From the IMG/VR virus record IMGVR_UViG_3300001533_000597, positions 1 through 62,409 of that record: a DNA stretch of 62,409 bases; one strand, 5' to 3'. Each line of letters starts with the position of its first letter. The stretch's first letter is position 1. Below are positions 49,901 through 58,755 of this stretch, one piece after another. The DNA is from a virus. The position numbers and the translations under genes are program-made. Below the pieces are notes generated by a model, which did no database searches, was not told the origin of the DNA, and worked only from the letters and a program-made list of their open reading frames with translations.

Positions 49901-50384
49901 TAATTATATTAGTGGTATTACCTTATTGCCTCAAAGTGGTGATAAAGACTATCCACAAGCACCATTTACGGCCGTATATTTACCACACGAGATAGTCCGA
50001 GAATATGGAGATGCCGCCCTATGGACTTCTGGACTTATTGAAATTGGATTACGCGCTTTTAATAATAATTTATGGTCTGCCTGTGATTTTGTCCTAATAC
50101 CAGAACAACAAGACAATTTGAAACTAGAAAAGAAAAGTTTAAAACTAAATAAGGCTGCACTAAAATTTGAGTTCGTAGAAAAAATGGAAAAGTTTGCCAA
50201 TAAATACTTTGATAATGATGTGCGGCGATTAACATATTGTATGAAGGACGTATTCAATTGGAAATTATATCACGATTTAAAAAAAACATTTAAAGCTGTA
50301 GATTATACTACTATGAGAGAAGACGAAGATAATACTAAACCCGAGGCTGAACCCGCCTGTGCTGGTGGAGCTTGCTTCCTATGA
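46998..50384 (+). CDS. nrdJ: Class II (cobalamin-dependent) ribonucleotide reductase with intein
   Basis: 1128 codons from ATG 46998 (AAAGG upstream; the frame extends to 46962). NrdJ-type: VFNCTASYCDRL, LLLCGCGVGLSIQKHH, LRNP|CGEIGMW with the thiyl-radical Cys in NPCGE, and C-terminal CAGGACFL redox cysteines. It resembles the monomeric triphosphate reductase group. A 359-codon intein sits between NP and CGE. After splicing the enzyme is about 769 aa. Needs adenosylcobalamin and makes deoxynucleotides without oxygen dependence. No NrdB is needed or seen. Confidence 0.88.
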   Translation: MSATQALMDYTFVSKYARWLKNEKRRETWEEAVNRVREMMHEKYEDKDVHEDIDFAYDMMRRKRVLGSQRCLQYGGQPALQKNARVFNCTASYCDRLRVFQEAFWLLLCGCGVGLSIQKHHINKLPKLSDKRLKGRKRSSQKFVVPDTIEGWADCVGVLLTSYYDIPVEERFEKYVDAEVEFDYSKIRPGGSFLSSGVGKAPGPDGLRTAVKNIQQLLDARINEGRTKLAPIDCGDIFLHTGEATLSGGVRRSSGILLFSADDKDMRLCKTGNWLQNHPQRARANISEVLHRETTDYDSFKDIIQYTKEYGDPGFMWVDDLEELRNPCVTKDTMIVTKDGLDCVEHLNTNKSYFTTIVDGEKYNSTFFYQTGNKPVYEVQFKSGRILKLTGNHRIMRNDGVWKKLDDLNIGDKVKVHNHRELLKNIDRNSKEYAQGYCLGHIIGDGYLSHTDKSAHMCWWGKDRWDQRTRGFELLNQAHFDSNSQYKKVKHNNVRASIQSTKLYSFLDNQGCIANKELTIQSICGNWSYLSGLLAGYFDADGYVVSNTDKGCCVRLTSISLSNLQLVQNILNAFGINSTIYKNRLQEGYYKLPDGHGDLKQYWCNTQHDLHISKDNLVILRNIIKFEQPHKERLLNDIIDSYIRKPYRDKFEDTIESISLLPEEDVFDCTVSDIEAFSANGVYVHNCGEIGMWAYDIIDEDKFNKFLENYDGQGYKRNNKNIGLESGWQMCNLGTINAPTVRTIEEYHEWGRAAAIITTLQSGFTEFGYLTPASKHICERESLIGVSITGIMENEELILESSNQRKVARTIKQVNTEIANKIGINPAARCTTIKPEGTGSLVLGVSSGIHPHHSKRYLRRIQANITENPYQHFKTTNPLACEKSVWAANDTDEIALFPIEVKDGAKLKNQLPALTLLEIVKSLQQNWIRVGKTEELCTRPCLSHNVSNTIQVKPDEWDEVTLWIYRNRNYISGITLLPQSGDKDYPQAPFTAVYLPHEIVREYGDAALWTSGLIEIGLRAFNNNLWSACDFVLIPEQQDNLKLEKKSLKLNKAALKFEFVEKMEKFANKYFDNDVRRLTYCMKDVFNWKLYHDLKKTFKAVDYTTMREDEDNTKPEAEPACAGGACFL
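47979..49055 (+). other. Intein with LAGLIDADG homing endonuclease in NrdJ
   Basis: 359 codons. Cys1 (CVTKDTMI), block B LKLTGNHRIM, two LAGLIDADG helices (CLGHIIGDGYL and LAGYFDADGYV), blocks F/G DVFDCTVSDIEAFSANGVYV, HN then Cys+1. Cys+1 is the catalytic Cys of the reductase, so any imprecise loss destroys the enzyme. Both splicing and endonuclease motifs look intact. Confidence 0.88.
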
Positions 50385-50575
50385 TGATATTCTATCTATT
50401 TTACGGCCCGTTTATATCAGTTATTTTAATTCTTTGGATACTCCTATGTAGTCGCCGTCTATCCACAACTACCGATAGCCTTGAATATGCTTGTTTAGGT
50501 GTTACCGCCTGTTATTCGATAGGGATATTAATATTATCACTATTATTTACCAGTATAGGACCATTTATTATTTAG
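50381..50575 (+). CDS. Small membrane protein
   Basis: 64 aa from ATG 50381, overlapping the NrdJ stop. Two hydrophobic spans (FISVILILWILL and YSIGILILSLLF). Unknown. Confidence 0.5.
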   Translation: MMIFYLFYGPFISVILILWILLCSRRLSTTTDSLEYACLGVTACYSIGILILSLLFTSIGPFII

Positions 50576-50583
50576 GTTTAACT

Positions 50584-50952
50584 ATGCCCACTTATATCTT
50601 TTCCTGCGACAATTGCCAACTAGATTTTGAACATCAATGTTCTATGTCGGAAATTACTTCGCTCAAACCGCGTTGTCCTAAATGTAAAAGGCAAAAAGGA
50701 ATTCATAGAAATTATGGTGCCGAAAGTCCATATTGTTTTGAAGGTATTAAAACCGTAGGCTCTTATGCGGATAAAAATACTGACCAAAAAAGCGACGATG
50801 AACAACATAGTATCCGAATAAAACAAACGGAATATTTACGTAAACCATATGATGGTCCACTACCAGAGGGTGTCCAACCTATGCCACGAGATAAAGATGG
50901 ACACATTATACCTAGCACTAAACAAAGAAAAGTCGACCCTCGCAGAAAATAG
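50584..50952 (+). CDS. FmdB-type zinc-ribbon protein
   Basis: 122 aa from ATG 50584. MPTYIFSCDNCQLDFEHQC then CPKCKRQKG is the FmdB-like regulatory zinc ribbon (PTYxFxCxxC...CPxC). The C-terminus is charged. Many phages encode such proteins; role unknown. Confidence 0.7.
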   Translation: MPTYIFSCDNCQLDFEHQCSMSEITSLKPRCPKCKRQKGIHRNYGAESPYCFEGIKTVGSYADKNTDQKSDDEQHSIRIKQTEYLRKPYDGPLPEGVQPMPRDKDGHIIPSTKQRKVDPRRK

Positions 50953-50960
50953 GATATAAT

Positions 50961-51185
50961 ATGAAGGATATACCACATCAATCTATTATTCATATAATTA
51001 TTAATAAAGACATATTTGAAAGCCTTCCTAGCGGGCAAGTTAGTACGAAATCTATTAAAAACGAATCAGAAAAACACACCAAGGTATTTACAGCTATTGG
51101 CAATACATTGGACGAATGTAAACAAAAAACTCAAAAACTTCTAACCAACATTCTAGCCAAACTTCAAGACGACACACTTATTTAG
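50961..51185 (+). CDS. Hypothetical protein
   Basis: 74 aa starting soon after the zinc-ribbon gene. Helical C-terminus (LDECKQKTQKLLTNILAKLQ). Unknown function. Confidence 0.45.
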   Translation: MKDIPHQSIIHIIINKDIFESLPSGQVSTKSIKNESEKHTKVFTAIGNTLDECKQKTQKLLTNILAKLQDDTLI

Positions 51186-51196
51186 AAAGTCCTATT

Positions 51197-51625
51197 ATGT
51201 ATATCAATAAAAAAAACATATCTGACAGTCTGTTCCAGCCTAGAGGAACACAATCATCAAGTTTAGAATCACCTACACATTATATATCCTTGGGTTTTAC
51301 TATTAGTGGACAAGAAGATGAACTATTAAATTTAGCAGGAGAAAGAGATGATAAAGGATATCCAATTATATCTAAGGATAATGAACATTGTTATGCTAAG
51401 ATAGAAGTCACAGAAATGGGATATCCGGTATATTATATCAAACAGGGGCCGACTGGTGGATATTACAATCCATTAGGTATGGACCAGCACTCTCTGTCTA
51501 AACGACGAAACGGGGAAATATTATGGAAATTTAGGAAAGTAAATAAAATATCTTTCGATTATTATATACAATTTTTAAAAACCAAAAAGACAGCATTTTT
51601 AGTACAGGCTGAACGAGAAATATAG
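51197..51625 (+). CDS. Hypothetical protein
   Basis: 142 aa, mixed alpha/beta (THYISLGFTISGQEDELLNL, MGYPVYYIKQGPTGGYYNP). No family recognised. Precedes a GGGAG ribosome site for the next gene. Confidence 0.5.
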   Translation: MYINKKNISDSLFQPRGTQSSSLESPTHYISLGFTISGQEDELLNLAGERDDKGYPIISKDNEHCYAKIEVTEMGYPVYYIKQGPTGGYYNPLGMDQHSLSKRRNGEILWKFRKVNKISFDYYIQFLKTKKTAFLVQAEREI

Positions 51626-51636
51626 GGAGAAATATT

Positions 51637-52191
51637 ATGGCTAAGGGCCGATTAAACCTTACAGAGAAATATGCCATTCAAGGTATGGTGGCTGATAACA
51701 AATCTATAACAGATATTGCGAGCGAGTTAGGTCGTAGTGAGAGCGTTGTTCAAAATTATATTGATAATGAATTAGACAGATTAATAGAAACCATTACAAC
51801 TATTCAAGAACCGACTCTAGATAACAAAATCATCAAGGCAGTATTGGAACAACTGGCTCCTACTGGTCGTAAGGCTGATAAAGAAGACGCAAAAGAAAAA
51901 CTAAACAGACTCATATCAACTATGAAACCACAAGAAATAAATACACTTAATGGATGGCTAGAACAACCTAATGGTATAGATAGGGCAATCAATATTATGG
52001 TTTCGTCAGTTCTAAAATTACAAAATGCCCAAGATTTGATGATAAGACGAACATCAGAGAAACATAAGAGTGGTGTAGCAATTATGACTAAAGAAGCATC
52101 AGAGAGAGGTGACGAAAACCGTAAACAAAAACGGAGTTCACGAAGACTACGAGCTAATATTTTTGAGCCTAAGCGAAATACAATAAAATGA
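51637..52191 (+). CDS. Helix-turn-helix DNA-binding protein
   Basis: 184 aa. N-terminal LTEKYAIQGMVADNKSITDI then ASELGRSESVVQNYI is a helix-turn-helix like those of IS30-type or resolvase proteins. The C-terminus is basic (RKQKRSSRRLR). Could be a regulator or the DNA-binding subunit of a packaging protein. Overlaps the next ATG. Confidence 0.6.
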   Translation: MAKGRLNLTEKYAIQGMVADNKSITDIASELGRSESVVQNYIDNELDRLIETITTIQEPTLDNKIIKAVLEQLAPTGRKADKEDAKEKLNRLISTMKPQEINTLNGWLEQPNGIDRAINIMVSSVLKLQNAQDLMIRRTSEKHKSGVAIMTKEASERGDENRKQKRSSRRLRANIFEPKRNTIK

Positions 52192-52613
52192 AATTTATAT
52201 CTAAATATTCACCTAATAAACAGATAACACCAGCACAATATATTATTGAGTTAATTTGCGAAAGAAAAGCCTCATTAAACAATATAGACCTACCTATTAA
52301 ATTTTGGAATTTACCAGAATGGGCTAATTTTTTTCGCTCTCAATTACGATTATGTCACAACTTGTTGAAACAATACTCGGCATCCGCTATTGTTAAGGCT
52401 TTACGTGATAGAAGGTGCTCCAATATATATTCGCTGGGTGCCCCGTGGTTAAAACCCGTGATTGAGGAATATGAAAAGATTGAACGACTCAAGCAATCTC
52501 AACCTAAACAATATACTGGGACGCCTCAAAATATTAATCTATCTTCCCGTCGAAAATTGCCAAAAATAAAAGCGGGTCTTATTAATAGATTAGAAGAAAT
52601 AGATAATGGCTAA
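52188..52613 (+). CDS. Hypothetical helical protein
   Basis: 141 aa. KFWNLPEWANFFRSQLRLCH and YSASAIVKALRDRRCSNIYS suggest a helical domain; the tail is basic. It overlaps the recombinase gene, which hints at a role in recombination such as loading or mediation, but no motif shows it. Confidence 0.5.
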   Translation: MKFISKYSPNKQITPAQYIIELICERKASLNNIDLPIKFWNLPEWANFFRSQLRLCHNLLKQYSASAIVKALRDRRCSNIYSLGAPWLKPVIEEYEKIERLKQSQPKQYTGTPQNINLSSRRKLPKIKAGLINRLEEIDNG

Positions 52614-53649
52614 AAAGAAAAATAATACCGAATCCACTATGAGTATAGATGATATAGATGCTCATATCATATCAAAGTATGGTGATGTATTTTTAAGTGC
52701 CAATTCTATTATGAATGAGCCCAATGTAGTAATACCATTTAGTCCAGCGGTAGATTTAATTCTAGGCGGTGGTATTATGGAGGGGTCATTTGTAATTATG
52801 TCTGGTAGACCCAAATCTGGCAAAACATCTTCGGCATTAGATTTTGCCGGAACCGCCCAGCGTACTGAATATGTTAATGATTTATGTCCTAATGGACGAC
52901 ATATCTACTTTTTTAATGTTGAAGGACGTATAAAGGGCCGAGATTTAAAAGGTATTACCAATCTGGACAAATCAGATGATAAGTTGACTATCATTAGTTC
53001 TAAGCCGGGTAACATATTAAATGCTGAAGATTTTTTAGAAATATTAGAAAATTATGTACATACTAAGCCTGGTGCTATTTTTATTATAGATTCACTGAGT
53101 CAATTATGTTCGTCCAGCAGACGTGCCGAACCAGTAGGAAATAGATTTCGTGATGATGTACCTCTGATGTTGGCGGGGCTAACCAAAAAATTAAGTGGTA
53201 TATTGCCAATTAATAAGAGTATCTTAATAGGAATTACTCACCTATATAGCAACCAAGACCCTAAATCCAAAGTAAAATGGGTTGAGGCATCCGGCCAAAA
53301 AATTCAGTATGCGGCCGATGTAAAACTTAGGGTGACTCATTTTACGCCGCATATATATAAAGAAAACCAGGTAGGCCAGATTATTCATTGGGTATGTGAG
53401 GTTAGTGGAATTGGAGCACCAGGCGGGAAAAGCGACTCCCTATTAAGGTATGGTCATGGTATAGATAAAGAATGGGAGCTTATGAACTATGGTTCTGGTA
53501 TCGGCCTATTTGATAAGGCCGGCTCGTGGTATACTTTTGGGGATGAGAGAGTACAGGGTCAAGATAACGCCTGTCAATTTCTACGTGATAATCCCGAATT
53601 ATATGATGAGTTATATGTCAAATTTCGTCAGGCTATGGGTCTATGTTAG
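52606..53649 (+). CDS. uvsX: UvsX/RecA-like recombinase
   Basis: 347 aa. Walker A SGRPKSGKTSS (66-76), Walker B GAIFIIDSLSQL, and an L2-like KWVEASGQKIQYAADVKLR stretch. The N-terminal FSPAVDLILGGGIMEG is the usual RecA-core lead-in. Forms filaments for strand exchange in repair and replication restart. Flanked by a nuclease gene overlapping its stop. Confidence 0.88.
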   Translation: MAKKKNNTESTMSIDDIDAHIISKYGDVFLSANSIMNEPNVVIPFSPAVDLILGGGIMEGSFVIMSGRPKSGKTSSALDFAGTAQRTEYVNDLCPNGRHIYFFNVEGRIKGRDLKGITNLDKSDDKLTIISSKPGNILNAEDFLEILENYVHTKPGAIFIIDSLSQLCSSSRRAEPVGNRFRDDVPLMLAGLTKKLSGILPINKSILIGITHLYSNQDPKSKVKWVEASGQKIQYAADVKLRVTHFTPHIYKENQVGQIIHWVCEVSGIGAPGGKSDSLLRYGHGIDKEWELMNYGSGIGLFDKAGSWYTFGDERVQGQDNACQFLRDNPELYDELYVKFRQAMGLC

Positions 53650-54026
53650 TTCAAGATTTAAATGGTCGCCACTATAATCTTACCCTAAGCGGCCATCATC
53701 TTAATTCTCGGAATATTTCAAAATTACATTTAAAGGTACGTAAATTTCTAAAAGATAAATTTCCTACGCAAATAATACTAGAAGAAGTACCTATTGAGAT
53801 TTATTTCCACAAAACCCTATTCTTAGATTTCTTTCTGCCTCATATATATTTAGCCGTTGAGGCCCAGGGTAAACAGCATAAACAATTTAGCTCATATTTT
53901 CATCATAACAAGCTGGGTTTTTGGACAGCCAAGAAAAACGACGAATTGAAAGAACAATGGTGTCAATTAAACGATATTCGATTAGTACAATTATGGGAAG
54001 GGCAAGATGATTGGTGGAGCATCTAA
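53643..54026 (+). CDS. PD-(D/E)XK / Vsr-like endonuclease
   Basis: 127 aa, overlapping the recombinase stop. LFLDFFLPHIYLAVEAQGKQ supplies the D...ExQ core, followed by KKNDELKEQWCQLNDIRLVQ. Related in layout to Vsr-type mismatch nucleases and small recombination endonucleases. Acts probably with the recombinase. Confidence 0.65.
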   Translation: MLVQDLNGRHYNLTLSGHHLNSRNISKLHLKVRKFLKDKFPTQIILEEVPIEIYFHKTLFLDFFLPHIYLAVEAQGKQHKQFSSYFHHNKLGFWTAKKNDELKEQWCQLNDIRLVQLWEGQDDWWSI

Positions 54027-54059
54027 TTCATTCGCTTGTAATTCGATAGAAAGAATATT

Positions 54060-54569
54060 ATGTCTGACAAACCGATAAATAAAACTATAAAAACCCGTAT
54101 GGATGATATAGATAATGCTCTTAATCTATATGAATCACAAATAGGATTGCCAGCTAATACACCCCCAGGCAGTACGGAAGAATTACAATCTTATTTAGAT
54201 ATGTCACGAGAAAGTTTAGATAAACTGGCGGCTACAGATTGTTCTACAATAGCTTATAGACTGACTCGTTTTGCTCTATATTTGCAACGCCTATATAATT
54301 TAGAGGTTGCTCGTAATACATGGGCTAATACTGTCTTGAATCAATTAGCAGCTAATAAACTGTCTGATTATGATAAATTTTATAAACATGAGATGAAGAT
54401 AGCATTAATGGCTAAAGAAGACGAAAGTATTCAAAAATTATTAGATATTATTAGATATGCCACTCAACGAATGAATAGGTTAGAAGAGATAAGTAACAAT
54501 TTAAAATATTTAAGTAATGTATTATTTAACTTACAACGTGCTAAAATTACGGAGTATCAAAATCAATAG
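54060..54569 (+). CDS. Hypothetical helical protein
   Basis: 169 aa, helical throughout (SYLDMSRESLDKLAATDCST, MNRLEEISNNLKYLSNVLF). Sits between recombination genes and the methyltransferase. Unknown. Confidence 0.5.
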   Translation: MSDKPINKTIKTRMDDIDNALNLYESQIGLPANTPPGSTEELQSYLDMSRESLDKLAATDCSTIAYRLTRFALYLQRLYNLEVARNTWANTVLNQLAANKLSDYDKFYKHEMKIALMAKEDESIQKLLDIIRYATQRMNRLEEISNNLKYLSNVLFNLQRAKITEYQNQ

Positions 54570-54586
54570 TGGAGGCAACATTCTTT

Positions 54587-54670
54587 ATGAACAAACAATA
54601 TGAAAAATGTCAAAAAGTAAGGGAAATGTTATTACACCCGATGAAATTCAGTATTATGGAATATAGTTGA
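54587..54670 (+). CDS. Possible 27-aa peptide
   Basis: ATG 54587 has GGAGG (54571-54575) eleven bases upstream, and its TGA overlaps the methyltransferase ATG (TGATG). The coupling suggests translation; no function visible. Confidence 0.4.
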   Translation: MNKQYEKCQKVREMLLHPMKFSIMEYS

Positions 54671-55506
54671 TGCATAAATTAACCAATGTCCTTAGCGTAT
54701 TCGATGGTATATCTTGTGGACAAATCGCATTAGAACGAGCCAATATTTCTTACAACAATTATTATGCAAGCGAAATAGACAAATGGGCTATTCAAATTAC
54801 CCAAAAAAATTATCCGCATACTGTCCAGTTAGGAGATATTAAAAATATTAAGGCGAAAGATTTACCAAAAATAGATTTATTGATGGGGGGTTCTCCGTGT
54901 CAAGGCTTTTCTAATGCAGGTAAAGGATTAAATTTTAAGGACGAACGCTCTGCATTGTTTTTTGAATTTGTTCGACTCCTAAACGAATGTAAGCCTAAAT
55001 ATTGGCTTTTAGAAAATGTCAAGATGAAAAAAGAATGGATAGCGATTATTAATAAATATGTGGGGGTTCAACCTATAGAGATTAATTCTTCACTGGTATC
55101 TGCCCAATCTAGAAAAAGACTTTACTGGACAAATATTCCCAATATAAAGCGACCTATGGATAAGAATATATCTATTAATGATATCTTAGAAACATCAGTA
55201 TCTTCACGGTATTATCTTTCCAAAACGGCAATTAAAACTTTGTCCAAATATAATAGTCAATATAAATGTATAGGTAAAATACCTACGCTTACTACAGAAT
55301 TAGCACATAGTTGGGGATATAATTTATTACCTAAAGTTATTAAAGAAATAGGTCAAAATAGAAGATTAACCCCTGTAGAATGTGAACGCTTACAAACCAT
55401 CCCAGACAATTATACTAAAGGAATATCAGATACTCAACGATATAAAATGTTGGGTAATAGCTGGACGGTAGATGTTATAGCACATATATTAGGATTTATC
55501 ATATGA
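54670..55506 (+). CDS. DNA cytosine-5 methyltransferase
   Basis: 278 aa from ATG 54670. Motif I VLSVFDGISCGQIA, IV GGSPCQGFS with the catalytic Cys, VI WLLENVKM, VIII AQSRKRLYWTNI, IX-X RRLTPVECERLQTIP and MLGNSW. Short target-recognition region. Methylates cytosine in the phage DNA or host; specificity not readable. No partner restriction enzyme adjacent. Confidence 0.9.
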   Translation: MHKLTNVLSVFDGISCGQIALERANISYNNYYASEIDKWAIQITQKNYPHTVQLGDIKNIKAKDLPKIDLLMGGSPCQGFSNAGKGLNFKDERSALFFEFVRLLNECKPKYWLLENVKMKKEWIAIINKYVGVQPIEINSSLVSAQSRKRLYWTNIPNIKRPMDKNISINDILETSVSSRYYLSKTAIKTLSKYNSQYKCIGKIPTLTTELAHSWGYNLLPKVIKEIGQNRRLTPVECERLQTIPDNYTKGISDTQRYKMLGNSWTVDVIAHILGFII

Positions 55507-56063
55507 ATAAGTTAGCAAAACTACAACAAGTTTTACAAGAATTTGGAATTGATGAAGAGGATTTAGAGCAACTTCTAGTTAAAAAGAATAGAGTCACAAA
55601 ACGTAAACAATCTAGAAAAAGTAAGGCACAAAGAGAACCAAAAGAGTATGACGACAGTACGCACCAACGTAAACAGCGTCGTATATCTAAGAAAATTAGA
55701 AATAGCAATCATAACAACGAACAAGCATTTGATAGTAAACAATGGAGAAAAAATCGAAGTTCGCCATCCAAACGAGGTCAAGCGTGTAGAACAGAGAGTA
55801 TGCAGACAGGACAAAGGCCAAATAACTTTGAAAATGATGCGATAAGGTTTAGTGCTAAAAATGATATAGAGAAAGATAAAAAACTATGGGGTAACAATGA
55901 ACCATCACCACGTTTAGCTAGAGCGCCCAAAGAAATTGAAGCCACATGCACTCGATGTGGGAGTGTATGGTTAGTGGACAGTAGATATGTATATAGAGAT
56001 GATAGTGGAATAGTTTTTATATGCGATGAATGTGCCAATGCAGCCAGGAATAATAATGGATAA
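55503..56063 (+). CDS. Basic protein with C-terminal zinc finger
   Basis: 186 aa. A long Arg/Lys-rich disordered centre (KKNRVTKRKQSRKSKAQREP) and a C-terminal CTRCG...CDEC zinc ribbon. Directly before the helicase gene, so it may help load helicase or bind single-stranded DNA; this is only positional inference. Confidence 0.5.
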   Translation: MNKLAKLQQVLQEFGIDEEDLEQLLVKKNRVTKRKQSRKSKAQREPKEYDDSTHQRKQRRISKKIRNSNHNNEQAFDSKQWRKNRSSPSKRGQACRTESMQTGQRPNNFENDAIRFSAKNDIEKDKKLWGNNEPSPRLARAPKEIEATCTRCGSVWLVDSRYVYRDDSGIVFICDECANAARNNNG

Positions 56064-57534
56064 TATAAGTAAAAAATTATATGATGTAGCTTCTGAAAGA
56101 GGTGTATTAGCTGGATTGATTCGATATAAAGACGCATACTATGATATAGCTGATATTTTGCAATCTTCAACATTTACCTTACCACAAAATCAAGTAATAT
56201 TTGATTGCATTAAACATATCAAAGATACCTATGAAAATTTAATAATTGATTTACCGTCTATTTATAGTGCCGCGACTGAATTAGGAGTTTCTCACCTATT
56301 TGAACAAAAACAAAATATTTTACATTTACAAGCAGTTATAGACCTACCAGTAGATGAAAGCAACGTAAGGAAATTTGCGGCTAAAATTAGAAAACTGGAA
56401 GTTGCTAGATTATTACACAACCAACTCGCAGTAGCTCAAAATAAATTAGTAGAATTGGATGGGTCTGAAAGCATTACACAGATACTTGGTATAGCCGAAG
56501 ATTCTATTTTCGATTTTTCCTCCCTATTAAATGATAGGGATAATGAACCAGTAAGCTTAGGTGAAGGACTCCACAACTATCTGCAATATTTAGGAAATAA
56601 TCCCACAAGCACTATCGGTATTAGTACCGGATATAAAGAGTATGATTGGGCAATTGGTGGTGGTTTGCGTAATGGTACCGTAAATATGATAGGAGCCCGA
56701 GCAAAAACTGGTAAAACTATTTTAAGTGATAATATTGGTAATTATATTGCTAGCGAACTAAACATTCCAGTTCTAAATTTAGATACTGAGATGAGTCTTA
56801 CAGACCATCAGATAAGATTAACCGCATTAAGAACCTCCACTCCTATTCATAATATTGAAACGGGCACTGCTAAAAACTTTGATAGGATACTGGAGGAAAG
56901 TAAACTGATTGAAAAAATCCCATACTATCATAAATCAATTGCTGGTTGTCCATTTGAAGAACAGATAGCTATAGCTAGACGTTGGATAGTTAAAACTGTT
57001 GGATTAAACGAAGATGGTACCTCAAAACCATGTGTTATTATATATGACTATTTAAAACTGATGTCATCTGAAGGTTTAAATAAAGACCTAAAAGAATATC
57101 AATTATTAGGTTTTATGATGACATCTCTTCACAATTTCGCCGTTCGTTATCAAATACCTATCCTATCATTTATACAGCTTAACCGAGAAGGCATTAATAA
57201 GGAAGAACAAAATGTCATTAGTGGAAGTGATAGAATCATTTGGTTGTGTAGTAACTTTAGTATACTGAAGGGGAAATCACCGGAGGAAATTGCAGAAGAT
57301 GGTCACCAATATGGCAACCGCAAAATAGTAGTCGTGGCCGCACGTCATGGTGAAGCGATGGACTTAGGTGATTATATAATGTGTAATATGCAAGGTAAAT
57401 ATGCTAAAATAGAAGAGATAGGCAGAAAATTTCAAACTTTACACCAACAAGAACAAAACGGATTTAATTTACAAGATGGATTAGGAGAGGACATCCCCTT
57501 TGACAATGAAACTATCCAAAAAACAGATTCATAA
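56056..57534 (+). CDS. DnaB-like replicative helicase
   Basis: 492 aa from ATG 56056. N-terminal helical domain (GVLAGLIRYKDAYYDIADIL), then a RecA-like motor: GARAKTGKTILS (Walker A), VLNLDTEMS, VIIYDYLKLM (Walker B), ILSFIQLNREG and a C-terminal Arg-rich strand (RKIVVVAARHG). Unwinds DNA at the fork with the adjacent primase. Confidence 0.87.
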   Translation: MDNISKKLYDVASERGVLAGLIRYKDAYYDIADILQSSTFTLPQNQVIFDCIKHIKDTYENLIIDLPSIYSAATELGVSHLFEQKQNILHLQAVIDLPVDESNVRKFAAKIRKLEVARLLHNQLAVAQNKLVELDGSESITQILGIAEDSIFDFSSLLNDRDNEPVSLGEGLHNYLQYLGNNPTSTIGISTGYKEYDWAIGGGLRNGTVNMIGARAKTGKTILSDNIGNYIASELNIPVLNLDTEMSLTDHQIRLTALRTSTPIHNIETGTAKNFDRILEESKLIEKIPYYHKSIAGCPFEEQIAIARRWIVKTVGLNEDGTSKPCVIIYDYLKLMSSEGLNKDLKEYQLLGFMMTSLHNFAVRYQIPILSFIQLNREGINKEEQNVISGSDRIIWLCSNFSILKGKSPEEIAEDGHQYGNRKIVVVAARHGEAMDLGDYIMCNMQGKYAKIEEIGRKFQTLHQQEQNGFNLQDGLGEDIPFDNETIQKTDS

Positions 57535-58642
57535 TCTATCTTTAGAATTGGCAACCCACCTTGATGATATTATCGCGTTCTTTAAATTAAAACTTAAGAA
57601 ACATCGTAAGATGTATGTGGGTAAGTGTCCTATACACTCTAATTCAGATAATGAAACCGCTTTTAACCTATATCATACCGGACATAGCTATATTGGTAAT
57701 TGGGTATGCCGCACCCACGGATGCCACGAAGAATTTTATGGTACACCTATAGGTCTAATAAGAGGATTATTATCAAAACAGCAAGGCTGGCAACATAGGG
57801 GTAATAAAACGGTTGGATTTGATTATACAATCCAATGGGTATTACAATTTTTAAATAAAGAATTTGAGGAATTGTCGCTTGATTTTGAGGTTGGTGATAC
57901 CGAGGCGTTTATTACTTCAGTCCAAGCTTATAATACTAATTTTGCAAGAGAAAGTAATATTACACGGGAAATGGTGCGGCGGGAATTGGATATACCGGCC
58001 GAGTATTACATTAACCGGGGATATTCTATACCGATTCTAGATAGATATGATGTGGGTACTTGTGTTAAGCGTGGTAAAGAAATGACGGGTCGGGCAGTTT
58101 TCCCCATCTATAATGATGAAAATAGATATATTGGATGTACCGGCCGCTCGTTGTATGAGAAATGTATTTTGTGTGGGGCCTATCATAGTCCCAATTCTAA
58201 GTGTCCAGATAAAGACATAAGATATATTTATTCAAAATGGAGGAATTCCAAAGACCTAGAGGCGGATAGAATCCTTTTTAACCTTCCTTCTGCAAGACCA
58301 GCTATTAATACAAACGGCATAGTTATATTAACGGAGGGCCCAGGAGACGTATTGAGACTAGAAGATGCAAACATTCACATTAGTCTTTCAACCTTGGGGG
58401 CTAAACTCAGCCCGAATCAAAAGAGAATTATAGATAAACTAAAGATATTTACCATTCTATGTCTGTACGATTCGGATTCTGCTGGTATATCTAATGTAGA
58501 CGAAATTATGCGACTCTGCCAAAATCAATACCGCGTAATTCCACTATATCTACCAGACGGTAAGGATGTCGGGGATATGGCCCCGCGATATTTACGAGAA
58601 CTCATTAACCCCTTGATAGACAAATATAAGGAAGCAATATAG
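57506..58642 (+). CDS. DnaG-like primase
   Basis: 378 aa from ATG 57506. N-terminal CHC2-type zinc site (CPIHSNS and WVCRTHGC), TOPRIM domain with VILTEGPGDVLRLEDA (catalytic Glu) and LCLYDSDSAG (DxD). Makes RNA primers with the DnaB-like helicase. Its stop overlaps a small coiled-coil ORF. Confidence 0.85.
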   Translation: MKLSKKQIHNLSLELATHLDDIIAFFKLKLKKHRKMYVGKCPIHSNSDNETAFNLYHTGHSYIGNWVCRTHGCHEEFYGTPIGLIRGLLSKQQGWQHRGNKTVGFDYTIQWVLQFLNKEFEELSLDFEVGDTEAFITSVQAYNTNFARESNITREMVRRELDIPAEYYINRGYSIPILDRYDVGTCVKRGKEMTGRAVFPIYNDENRYIGCTGRSLYEKCILCGAYHSPNSKCPDKDIRYIYSKWRNSKDLEADRILFNLPSARPAINTNGIVILTEGPGDVLRLEDANIHISLSTLGAKLSPNQKRIIDKLKIFTILCLYDSDSAGISNVDEIMRLCQNQYRVIPLYLPDGKDVGDMAPRYLRELINPLIDKYKEAI

Positions 58643-58755
58643 TGAAAAAAGATGAGAAGATTAAGCTATTGAGGCAAAAAGTGTATGAACAACAATCATA
58701 TATTGAACAGCTAAAACGCAAAATTAGAATACTGGAGAGACGATTAGATGACTAA
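58642..58755 (+). CDS. Tiny coiled-coil peptide
   Basis: 37 aa from GTG 58642, whose G is the last base of the primase TAG; ends inside the next gene. Heptad pattern LRQKVYEQQSYIEQLKRKI. Possible adaptor peptide. Confidence 0.4.
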   Translation: MKKDEKIKLLRQKVYEQQSYIEQLKRKIRILERRLDD

